Of a stretch of 64,000 nucleotides of DNA, positions 55,501 to 64,000 are shown piece after piece. How positions within the stretch are numbered: position 1 is the first letter of the stretch; each line of letters opens with the position of its first letter. A model generated the notes under the pieces. That model saw only the letters and a list, made by a program, of their open reading frames with translations. It made no database searches and had not been told where the DNA came from. The position numbers were made by a program, and so were the translations under genes. This DNA comes from Ornithodoros turicata. Taxonomy: Eukaryota > Arthropoda > Arachnida > Ixodida > Argasidae. Where the stretch lies: contig NW_026999353.1 in NCBI RefSeq assembly GCF_037126465.1, positions 558,001 to 622,000 on the forward strand, given 5' to 3'.

Positions 55501-57573
55501 GCCTTGAATGGGAGTAGAGCTATTCTTAATAATTTTGCGATTCATTTATTTCAGAGAGTAACCGCGAGGGGGACAGGTGTGTGACTTTATGTCTTGCTGA
55601 ACCATTTTTTTTCCTGTACAGTAAGACTTTGGGAATGAAATGCTACAATCTCCTCTTGTCTATGGTGTTTTTCTGCAATAGTTCTCTATGCAACCATTAT
55701 AGTAGAATAAAGGAAATAATCTAGGGATAGTGATTCAATAAATAACAGGTGCCCTGTCTAGAGCGTACGCGTCCTTGAGCCACGCACCTGCATGATGACG
55801 TCATACCGAGAGACTATTGTTTCAGGTTGACCTTGTCTAGAGGAGCATTAGTGGAAAAAAACTGTGTAGCCCTGAGACAATAGGATGACGTCACGACCAA
55901 TGAGAACGGCCTGCAGGGGGCGCAAGGATTCACTTCTCTCTTGGACACTGACGGGTCTCGACACGCAAATTCTGCTCCTGGCGTTGGCCGTCAGTGGAAG
56001 AGCGTAGCTTCGGTGGGGTTCTGTCTGCCTCTGATGGGGTGCGGATGTGTGGTTCGTCACTGGTGAATGGTGCTCGACGATGCAGGTGGATTTTGTGACG
56101 AGCGGATTTACAATGAGGGAATGCTGTGAACGGGAAAAGTGATGGTGAGTGCCTTTTTCACTCTGTTCAAGTGTTTGTTTTCCTCTGTTGCCCAGCAGTC
56201 GTACAATTTGTTCTGACGTGTCCTGACATGCCCCGATATGCATGCTTTCCTTTGTTGACGCTTAGTATTTTTTTCTCTTTTGACAAGGAACATTGTTGTC
56301 TTGACGATAGTGCTGCCCTGAGTTCTGCGCTCCTGGTTACCCGTACTCTGTGTTGATTTGTTGAGTGCCTAGTCCTCTTATTTGTCGTTGATGGAGTTAC
56401 GTGTTAGGATATTTTGTTCTTTTGCAAGTCTCATTTAGTAAGACTTTGGAATTCCTACGATCAGCTTTCATGCATGGTGCTCTTCTGCAATAGTTTCCTA
56501 TTCAATCGTTATAGAAGAATAAAGGAAATAATCATGGGATAGTGATTCAATAAATAATAGGTCCCCTGTCTAGAGCGTACGCGTCCTTGAGCCACGCAGG
56601 TGCATGATGACGTCATACTGTGGCTTCATTGTAGATTGACCAAAGGAGCATTAGTGGAAAAAAACAGGGTAGCCCTGAGACAATAGGATGATGTCACGAC
56701 CGATGAGAACAGCCAGCAGGGGGCGCAGGAATGCTCTTCACTCTTAGCCTCTCGGAGGTGGTCGCCCCAGAGGGCGCTAGAAGCGCGTATGCGTAGCGGC
56801 CGCGGAGCGGCGCCCCAGTCAGTTTCGCTCTGGCTGTTGCAGAAAGCAGACGTGCGCTCCTCGTGCTCGCTCAGTTTCTGGCTGGTTGTCACGGAGAGCA
56901 GTCGCATCGGTCTGTGCTCCTGCTGTGGTGAGGTGATTTGTTGTGTAACTAATACTTTCGTCAACTTTGTTCCCGCTTTCTTTGCGATTTTCGTGCCAGT
57001 GCTGGTTGCTGTTGTCCGGGCATCCCCGGCATTTTCTATCATCTTCTGCCTTGGGAACGGGAGTAGCGCTGGCGTGATTCGTAATAATTTTGTTGTGAGA
57101 TTAGTTGAGAAAGTAACCGCTACGGGATGCAGCTGCGGGGCTTTATACAGGAGAAAAACCATTACGAGTCAGTCCTCTGCCTGCCTCTCGGATGGAGCAG
57201 TCACATCGTTCTGCGCTCCTGCTCTGGTGGGCTCATTTGTTGTGTAACTAATTGTTTTTTCTTGTTAGCTAATGATGGTTTGCATACTCTTGCTTTCCCA
57301 GCCTCTGTATTACGAGTGTTTTTCTCCTTGCATGTCCAGAGCTGTCCTAACTTGCCCAGACATGCCATGATGACGTCACAGCTGACGTCACAGGATGTGC
57401 GGAACTGGTGCTGCGATGCTTTGCAACCTGCCTCTGTGCTCCGTCGCCCAGCGACGGTCAGCGGCCGTTCCGGGCCGCCTACTTCAAGATGACGTCGTTG
57501 ATCTTCAACTAAACTCCTTCTCTCCACTCTATTTCTATCTTTTCATTTTATTTTCTACCTATTTTTTATTTTT

Positions 57574-57746
57574 GTCAGCTCAAGTAGCCGGCAACTCACA
57601 CAGTGGTCTGGACACGTCCTAGATGCTCCCCAATTAGTGTAATGACTACCTGAATGATCCTAATTATTGTGGGGGGTTCCAAATTTCTCTAATTGCTAAT
57701 TAATGGCGTCCAGGCGACTGTGTGACTTGCCGGCTTCTTGAGCTGT
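57574..57746. repeat. Terminal hairpin, right end of giant palindrome
   Basis: The same imperfect hairpin as at 45,081-45,253 in reverse, so each end of the element can fold separately from the full-length palindrome. Confidence 0.8.
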
Positions 57747-57758
57747 TACACTACTACT

Positions 57759-58160
57759 GTTAGGACAGCTCAGAACAGAACAAGGAAGAAAATAAACACT
57801 TATAATCGGGACAGAGGAATGCAAACTGCGGTGAAAGCAGCAGTAAAATATGCTAACAAGGGACACCATCAAAAGCTAACAACAAAAAGGGTCCTGCCGG
57901 TTGTCAGCTGACATCACGAGTATCAGTCACGAGTGACTGATACTCGTAAACTAAGCAGTGACAGAGTTATCACATCCGTTCCATCCGAGCGACAGGCAGA
58001 GGACCGAATCGTAATAATTTTTTCTTCTCTAAAAGCCCCACATCTGGATCCCTTACGGTTATTTTCTCAACTATCTTAATCGTGAAATTATTAAGAATCG
58101 TTCTAGCCCGAGCCCCGTCCAGATCAAGGGTGTGGCCGCACTAGCGTCATTGGCATTAAA
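57759..58160 (+). mobile_element. Older foldback element, right half
   Basis: Continues from GTTAGG as ACAGCTC ... CATCCGAGCGACAGGCAGAG ... AAAGCCCCACATCTGGATCC ... AAATTATTAAGAATCG ... GCACTAGCGTCA, parallel to 45,486-45,780 and then 47,290-47,342 of the young element. Includes a small GAGTATCAGTCACGAGTGACTGATACTC hairpin (57,918-57,947). It ends near 58,160. Confidence 0.75.
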
Positions 58161-58839
58161 CATTTTATCATTCGCTCTTTAGTTAGTTTTAAAGCAACAC
58201 GAGTTTTCGCACCACTCCGCGGGAATGAGAAACGCCGCAAGATCGGTTGGAAGATCTGGAAAATCGGGAGGAAGACCCAGATGAGTGGTGAGAAACATGC
58301 GAGACACTGTCGGCTGCCAGTCCCCAAAAAATATTTAAGTAGAAACGTTAAACCAAAATCGAAAGGAGTCGGAGTGTATCCAACATTTTTTATGATTTAT
58401 TTGGGAATAGACACAGCAATGCTCCCCGTGCGGGATTGTCACTCTCATCCTCGGATAAGTTTCAAGAACACAACCGTTGCTCACGACGTTGTATAATAGT
58501 CGTGATCGACGATTGCAGGGTGCCTTGGGCAGGATGAATGTGCACCAAGCCGATCCCGGTACTACATAACCCTACTGTTGTCAGCAAAGATTTCACGTTG
58601 CCAATTCTCTTCCCAGGTGCTTCTTTTGGGAACGTTTTGCACTATGCTCTGCTTACTTTTCGTCCTTCCTCAGTTGTCGTGCACGACTTCTGCATGTCTA
58701 GAATGTCTGCACCACTCTCTGTGCCCATGTAGATAAACTGCAAGACAAATGAAAACGCCAGAACTGTCTCGGCGTCCATGCTGAATTACGAGATATTATT
58801 GCCATCTGCTATTACGGCTGATTTTGCTGTCCCTCGGCG
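58161..58839. other. Unassigned stretch
   Basis: No repeat termini, splice pattern or motif-bearing ORF recognised. Confidence 0.4.
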
Positions 58840-58895
58840 GCCAAAAATAACGGTTAATAACGGTGTTCGGTTCGGGTTCGGTTTGACTCTCTGGA
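58840..58895. mobile_element. hAT end fragment (GGTTCGG type)
   Basis: AAAAATAACGGTT ... GTTCGGTTCGGGTTCGGTTTGAC matches the right end of the 38,309-39,681 hAT (AAAATAACGGTTCGGGTTCGG) but the terminal CACCCTG is lost. Confidence 0.6.
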
Positions 58896-59283
58896 TGCCC
58901 GCCATTCGAGTATTCAATGGAAGCTTGCCCACGACGGTCTTCCTCTCCGCGAGCGAACTACGCCGTTTTCACATCTTTCGCTCTGAGGGTTGCCCGCCTT
59001 GCGGGATGTGTGAAACTGCAGAAAACTGTTTTTGTCGTTGTAACGTTCCTTTTTTGCTGTGGCATGGGTTAACGCAAGTATCTCACCTCTCGACTGTCTC
59101 GTGCGCCTTGTTCTTATCGGTGGGTTGCACTGCAGGTCAGTCAATCCTATTTCTTAGTCAATTCATCAGGAAGCTATTAACAACTGCGGAAAACGATGAG
59201 CCAAAAAGCTATGTTTCAAGTACTCCGCACTCTGAGGATCTTCACTCAAATTTCCTTGGGAGCTCACAAAGGCTGCGACTGAA
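58896..59283 (+). pseudogene. LINE ORF2 C-terminal fragment with CCHC knuckle
   Basis: The frame gives G-S-L-P-T-T-V-F, R-R-F-H, then C-P-P-C-G-M-C-E-T-A-E-N-C-F-C-R-C, a decayed form of the knuckle seen at 19.15 kb, followed by L-L-W. The histidine of CCHC is replaced by Asn. It ends at TGA 59,281. Confidence 0.65.
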
Positions 59284-59736
59284 CTAGACCGTTGCTTCTG
59301 TCACTGAAAGCACCATATTACAAATCGACCATGTAGGGTTTGGACAGAACTTTCAGTAGGAATGTACTAGTAATAGCAATGGAGTCAAAACCAGACGCAA
59401 GGACAAGTTTAGAGAGAATCACCAGTGAAGACGAAGAAAACAACAAATGGACGGACAGGGAATGCGGAACTTTCATCAGATCTTCATATTTAAAGGCTGG
59501 TTATGATCAAATGTTGAAAGTTATACATTCACCTGCTGCGTTTATGTAACCTTTATCGTCTTCGCGGTTAACTGTCATGTGCCACACCCCCCGCGAGGTT
59601 CTGAAAGCCTCATATGTAGAACTTAGGAGTCAGGAACTCTATTTAGTGAATGAGCGTAGCAGATGAGTCACTCACCGCTTAGTACTTGGCCGATGCCTCA
59701 ACAATGCTCACTGTCACTGAAGAGAAAACCTTTGCA
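59284..59736. other. Unassigned stretch
   Basis: A 69-codon plus frame (59,340-59,549) is charged, with no motif. Nothing else recognised. Confidence 0.35.
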
Positions 59737-59792
59737 TAGCGCCACCTGTGTACGAACTATGTATCCGAGAATCATTCGTGAGACACCCGGTA
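59737..59792. mobile_element. Lone right end of a TA-target palindromic element
   Basis: AGCGCCACCTGTGTACGAAC ... ATTCGTGAGACACCCGGTA matches the last 55 bases of 40,168-41,358. The left end is not found, so this is a truncated copy. Confidence 0.6.
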
Positions 59793-60592
59793 TGTTCAAG
59801 CTCAAAGCGAAATTTCGGAAGTCCCTTTTTCTCCCGATATGCACAACCAGAATACAACAGCGCCTTTGAAACGTTGGCAATACAAATTTGTACGTATATA
59901 CTGTTTTGGGGTAATAGCTGCGTTTCACAAAAACAAAATGTAACAAAACACACGCACATACATTGGATGATGACGAGGTGTGCGATTCACCGCCGCTGAG
60001 GCGGTACACTGCCCTATTTCATGTTGGGAGCGGATGTAACGAAAATGTAACAAGAATATGCTAACTCTCTGCAAAGTCTGCTCCCGATATGCCGTTCTTT
60101 CGTCGAATACGACAATAGGTGTAGTCGACAACGGGAAGTATCCGTCGTGTTCATTCTTATAACCAGTCAGTTACAGGAAACGTATTGTCTGCGTCCTTTG
60201 ATTGAATTTCGTGCGTACTATTTACATCTTCGTCCAGAAATGGTCACGACGCGTCTCAGTATTTTATCAGAGTGTGTCAGTTTCTAGGGCGTCAGCTACC
60301 CTATTATCTGTTGGTATCGCTATTCTGCTGAACATATATTCAGCCTATGTCGACTCTCATGCCGCTTAACTCAGAAACTGTTTCAAAATCATCGTGTTAG
60401 TTTTTAAATATACTCCCACGACGATAGTTCCTACTCTGGCACATTACAGATTAAACACCACTCATGTATAATCAGCGTTGGTATTTCACTTTTCGAAACT
60501 CAAGCGCCGTCGTCACTGCATACCGCTAGGGGAGCGGTAGAGGCGAAGCCTTAGTCCCTGCGTGAGAGTTGGTATCTAATATGTATTTGGAC
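59793..60592. other. Unassigned stretch
   Basis: No gene or complete repeat. CGCTAGGGGAGCGGTAGAGG with GCGAAGCC at 60,527-60,550 resembles CGCTAGGGGAGCAGCAGTGA at 964-985, another small dispersed match. Confidence 0.4.
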
Positions 60593-61038
60593 CAGAGCGT
60601 CGAACCGAGACGTTTTTCGGTTTGTTTCGAGTTCGGCTTTGGCCATAAAGGTTCGTTACCGGTTCAGCTCCGGCGTTCACATATACCTGGGTTTGATTAA
60701 CCGGTCCATAGGCTGTAAACCGGCTGGGAACCATTTCGAGGTTCTTACAAAATTCTAGGTACCACTAAAGATCTTTTTACGTTTTTTATGTATTTATTTC
60801 TGTTTTTCCACCAACAAGACCTCCTTTCATCCTTTCCACGAGCAAGGTGCAGCAAATCTAGGCAGGCAGACCGCTCGAATCCCCCTTCCCCCCTCCCACA
60901 AACACCAACCCGACCCGGTAACCGAAGTTTTTTAATCGATTCGGTACCGGCTCAGCCCCAAGGTTAAATTCCGGTTGAGTTCAGGCTAAAAATTGGAGTT
61001 AATTCCGATTTTCGGTTGCGGTTTCGTTCAACGCTATG
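60593..61038. mobile_element. 446-bp hAT MITE, 8-bp TSD (6/8)
   Basis: Left end CAGAGCGTCGAACCGAGACG, right end the inverse of CATAGCGTTGAACGAAACCG. Flanks ATTTGGAC (60,585) and GTTTGAAC (61,039) agree at 6 of 8 positions. Subterminal GGTTCGTTACCGGTTC-like motifs as in other hAT MITEs here. Its right 190 bases and flank recur inverted at 21,958-22,319. Confidence 0.78.
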
Positions 61039-61210
61039 GTTTGAACTATGCTGAAATGCCACAGGAAGCCGGCCCCTGAGGTTGGCCTTTCCTTCTTTTT
61101 TTTTTTTTGAAGCAAATACACATGTTTTAGGGGTTTCCTTCTTGAATCTTTCTTGGATTTTTCCTAGATTTCTTCTGAAAAATCATTTTCTTAAAAAAAT
61201 ATGGTTTCGC

Positions 61211-61350
61211 CACGTTTAAAGTAGGCGCGTGATTATACCAAATTACTGTCATTGGTAATTTATGTTATTGGTATCTTATCTTCCCAAAACTTTAACATCT
61301 TCGGGGCAAACGGAGCTTTTTGGCTCCATACAATATTTCACAGAACGGTG
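61211..61350 (+). repeat. Dispersed repeat, copy 2 (partner at 783-925)
   Basis: TAGGCGCGTGATTATACCAAA, TTATTGGTATCTTATCTTCC and ATTTCACAGAA blocks in the same order as in the first copy. Confidence 0.6.
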
Positions 61351-61456
61351 CCACCCACTGATCTCGATTGTAAAAGGCTGGATCGCGGATGGGGAGCGCG
61401 AGCGTGAGGAAACCGGCCGCCATCTTACTGTACCCACAACAGTCGCCGCAGCGATC

Positions 61457-61525
61457 ATGGCAACTTCTTGCAATTACGGTCGTACCAACCGTACTGGCAA
61501 GGATACAGGGCCTAAATTTCTACAG
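61457..61525 (+). CDS. THAP-like first coding exon
   Basis: ATG followed by 23 codons and a CAG/GTGAGT donor. The peptide M-A-T-S-C-N-Y-G-R-T-N-R-T-G-K-D-T-G fits the start of THAP zinc-finger proteins (C-x-Y-G-C-T-N-R-x-x-K-D-x-G), except that the second cysteine is Arg (CGT for TGT), which would break zinc binding. CCGCCATCTT about 35 bases upstream is an inverted YY1-type site, usual near starts. The next THAP exon (with C-S-x-H-F) was not found in the remaining sequence. Could be a P-element-like transposon or a host THAP gene, possibly dead. Confidence 0.45.
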
Positions 61526-62059
61526 GTGAGTAATTCTTTATCAAGGAATAAATAGGCGTCCATTCTGTATATTTAGTTGACCATTATGAAGTGTTTTTTT
61601 GTTCAAAACGAGCACTGGATGCAGGTTGTTTGATCGCTCTTCCGAGGTTCAATCGAGCACACTTGCATGTTACCTGGTGGCAAATACAGTTTGAGTGCAT
61701 AATGTGCTTGAAAGAACATGTTATAGTACACTGGTAGTGTTGTCATCAATATATGTGCGAGCACTCGAGCGCGTTTTTGCATGCATTGCTAGCATGGTAC
61801 TCGGTGTTCTCTACGGAAGCGAGTGCACATTCATTTCTTTGAATTACCTTCGCGCACAAGTTCGGTATTACGTCGTAACTAGACCAAGATTGTCACCTTT
61901 TTTCATGTATTGATATTGTTTTGTGCCTTGGTTTGATTTGTGACACAGAATGCTACGTGACGGTGGTGTGGCGCGACTTGGATAACGCCTTGTGTCTCAC
62001 CTGTATCGTCAGCTTGTTACGATAATAATAATTTGTAGCGTGCCGTGCTATTTGTAGCA

Positions 62060-62230
62060 GTTTTTAAGGCAAAAGTGGTGTCTCGTCAATACAGGTTTCG
62101 TCATGTGGACTACCCAGTGAATAATCTGTGCAGTGTGATACGACTGGGTGTACAGATAAGTACCAAGTTCCTCATCCACTGGTTTCTACTTTACAGGAAG
62201 GAACCACCTCAGTGCACGCACTGTGGTTAG
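62060..62230 (+). pseudogene. RNase-H LINE tail fragment
   Basis: The frame ends H-W-F-L-L-Y-R-K-E-P-P-Q-C-T-H-C-G-stop, the same block as at 13.6 kb (G-F-L-L-R-R ... P-Q-C-x-x-C-G). A short relic. Confidence 0.6.
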
Positions 62231-63200
62231 CCTCTCTCAAATTTGCACATTTTCATACATGTTGACATCAGAAACACACCTTAGGCTCCTTCACCCAGCA
62301 ATATAATAATTATAATTCTTTTTAGAAGAGTTCCCCATATTCTTTTTAGAATAGGTTTTAATCTTTTCAATTTTTAGAAGGTACAGGGATTGTAAGCCAT
62401 GTTTTAAACTGATGTTTTAACATTTGTCCAATGCATTTATTAAACAACATTCATTTTTAACTGGTTGCACCCAAACCAATGTTCTGATGTATTATTGCCT
62501 TTGTTGTCGATGCACCATAAAAATTGGAATAATCATCAATACAGGTTACTTCACAGCTGCCTCAACATACTCAAGAAATGGGTGCAGAACCTGCGTAATG
62601 CCAACAAACTTTGACTACCACAGCACATCCGGAAAGTAAAAGCATATGTGTCACATGGGATTTTTAAAGGCATTCACAGTATATAATACCTTGTGTGAAC
62701 TGTTGTAGATCTAAGCAGCCTCTACAGTACACTCTCAGAAATTAAAACATGTCAGGCAACTGTGATAATCGTTTCAGTTAATAGGCATGCACATATATGC
62801 TATAAGAAGAAATTTATTTATTGAGGATGCATTTCTCTGGTACTGATGTTGTTTACATCTACCGTTGATCACATTAAATTTAAAATTCAGCATATATGAG
62901 AAAATATCAGGAGGGAAGTTGCTATTCTTTGCTCATTCCAACCTAAAATTGAGTGCTCCAAATTTAGAGAGTGTACCTGTCCATTGTCATCCCTAAAATA
63001 TATATTGTCATTGTAGGAAGGTCAGAAAACAATAAATGTAGTCTTTTGCGACCTCCCTGCACGTTCATTGTATCCTGAAATGCATAAGTGCAAGAAATAA
63101 ATGTTGAACTTGAAAAATGTATACTCTCTTTACTCATCATCAGTGATCTTCTTTACAAAAGCATATCGTGTTAGACTTTTTTGTTTACGCTTCACAGACA
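62231..63200. other. AT-rich stretch, no supported gene
   Basis: Short ORFs only. CACTCTCAGAAATTAAAAC at 62,730 looks like a CACTA-type end, but no partner end is visible. AATAAA occurs at 63,030 and 63,098. Confidence 0.35.
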
Positions 63201-63201
63201 G

Positions 63202-63510
63202 GATACACGAGGTCCAAAATGACAAAAGCACAACTGTTTCAAGCTCCAAATCGTTCTGTTGCAATTTGCAGACCATACGTGTGTAGTGCAAGAGGGCCCC
63301 TGCACATCAAAGGGTAAGATGGGAGTCATTAATGAAAGTGGTTCCTATGAGAGACTTCGATGCTGAAGAAAATTGTGCAAACTGCGGAAAGTGCCATAGA
63401 AGATCTCCAGAAAGCGTGTCTGGTCTCACAACGGTGCCCCTTTTAGATGACGATGATACTGATTGGTGTTTCAGATGTGGAGCTGCATTTTTTGTAACGT
63501 GCTCCACATA
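63202..63510 (+). CDS. Candidate exon(s) with cysteine pairs, unknown
   Basis: A TTCACAG acceptor at 63,201 opens a 37-residue frame (K-M-T-K-A-Q-L-F-Q-A-P-N ... C-S-A-R-G-P-L-H-I-K) ending at GGGTAAGA. A second frame (ATG 63,332, stop at 63,511) gives 59 residues with C-A-N-C-G-K-C near the start, D-D-D-D-T-D-W and C-F-R-C-G near the end, resembling two halves of a zinc-binding site. They overlap in different frames, so at most one is right in a given transcript. No family recognised. A link with the THAP-like exon is only positional. Confidence 0.3.
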
Positions 63511-64000
63511 ACAAGCATGACAAAGTCAGTGCTGGGTGGACATTCAGTTTGGCACAACAGCGCCTGCAAATACGCAGAACAAATGAAGGAAGCAACAAAC
63601 AAACATAGAAGGGCTGTACTTCAAAAAGAGATAAGTCCTGCGTCTAAAGCAGGTGTCACCACTTCCTAAGTAAGTTAATTCATTAAGCTTACATCACCAC
63701 CTGACTAACTGTTCTAACGAGCGCGAACGAACTGCGTGAAGTAATTATTTGAGCTGCTTGGGCGGTGTGTCCATATGTGCGAGGCATGGCACCCATGTCG
63801 TTCACTAAAAGACTCTTTCTGCGGCGATGCTTGATATAAATCATACTAAACGCATACACGGCTAAAACAACGGCTGAGAGTCTACAGAACGATATCTTTC
63901 TGTCATGCGAGTATATCTTTTCCCGGACCGTTCGGGACGGAAAATGTTTGTCCAGAACGCAGCACAGGATATTATATACATGGTTGTTGTTAACGTCACA
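63511..64000. other. Window end, unassigned
   Basis: One 68-codon frame (63,463-63,669) without motif, then AT-rich sequence. Nothing recognised. Confidence 0.35.

Larger units (their letters stand above)
45069..57758. mobile_element. 12.69-kb giant palindromic foldback element, 6-bp TSD
   Basis: Left and right halves are reverse complements over about 6.3 kb each: position x pairs with about 102,827 minus x in the outer 5 kb, with small offsets inside. Arms are about 98 percent alike by eye but differ by real indels, e.g. a (GTTT)n tract of about 185 bp in the right arm against about 50 bp in the left, and about 100 bp present only in the left (51,141-51,250). GTTAGG is duplicated at 45,063-45,068 and 57,759-57,764. 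Removing the element and one GTTAGG rejoins a sequence parallel to 45,455-45,500. Ends read AGTAGTAGTGTA ... TACACTACTACT. No transposase, polymerase, integrase or ATPase motif is seen in either arm. AG/CT ends, long inverted repeats and 6-bp duplication recall Polinton/Maverick elements; that assignment is inference. Confidence 0.88.
51461..57758 (-). repeat. Right arm of the giant palindrome
   Basis: Reverse complement of the left arm with scattered substitutions. It carries the expanded (GTTT)n tract at 52,319-52,503 and lacks the 100-bp block found at 51,141-51,250. Mirror ORFs (e.g. 56,626-57,162 minus and 45,667-46,203 plus, 178 codons each) differ by a few residues only. Confidence 0.85.

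Noticed and set aside
45302..57527. Paired ORFs of 100-178 codons in the palindrome arms as genes
   Set aside because: Similarity between copies comes from the palindrome. Sense and antisense frames are equally open and no motif, splice pattern or domain is present.
45069..57758. The palindrome as a sequencing fold-back or assembly artefact
   Set aside because: A 6-bp TSD, an empty-site match, scattered substitutions and arm-specific indels (GTTT tract, 100-bp block) are not expected from a chimeric read. Long-read proof is still lacking.
62730..62760. A second CACTA element starting at CACTCTCAGAAATTAAAAC
   Set aside because: No matching inverted end or subterminal repeats within the window.

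Overview
This is eukaryotic, animal-type DNA, probably from a tick or another arachnid. I infer that from the mix of degraded non-LTR retrotransposons (L1/Tx1-like, CR1-like, RNase-H type), Penelope-like elements, hAT, CACTA/EnSpm and TA-target palindromic elements, from GT-AG introns in the few gene-like parts, and from AATAAA poly(A) signals. No organism-specific marker is present. There are no operons, no complete rRNA or tRNA genes and no CRISPR. Almost everything recognisable is mobile DNA in nested layers.

Layout. 0-6.4 kb: an L1/Tx1-like LINE (plus strand, many breaks) with a 5'-truncated Penelope-like element (RT plus GIY-YIG) inside its ORF1 region. 6.9-7.3 kb: two adjacent long hairpins. 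10.17-10.75 kb: a 576-bp TRIM-like element with two 83-bp LTRs. 11.05-12.36 kb: a TTAA-flanked element. 13.5-16.9 kb: a minus-strand LINE with RNase H split by a 2.3-kb hAT relic. 18.8-21.9 kb: a second L1/Tx1-like LINE (minus) that carries a 166-bp insertion with a hammerhead-ribozyme motif.

22.32-30.11 kb is a 7.8-kb CACTA/EnSpm-type transposon with two spliced genes: a zinc-finger DDE transposase-like protein (one in-frame TGA) and a SAM-domain (SAMD3-like) protein (one poly-A frameshift). 30.4-38.1 kb holds candidate exons of an unidentified host gene, with a palindromic element in an intron. 38.3-44.8 kb is dense in small DNA transposons with readable target-site duplications, several nested in each other and in a CR1-like LINE.

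The outstanding object is 45,069-57,758: a 12.69-kb near-perfect palindrome (arms about 6.3 kb, GC-rich spacer near 51.4 kb) bounded by a 6-bp duplication, GTTAGG. It has inserted into an older relative of itself, whose halves lie at 44.86-45.07 and 57.76-58.16 kb. It has AG...CT termini, hairpins at both ends, internally repeated modules and no recognisable protein. It behaves as a giant foldback transposon; a non-autonomous Polinton/Maverick derivative is one hypothesis. 58-64 kb holds LINE and hAT fragments, a THAP-like first exon and unassigned small ORFs.
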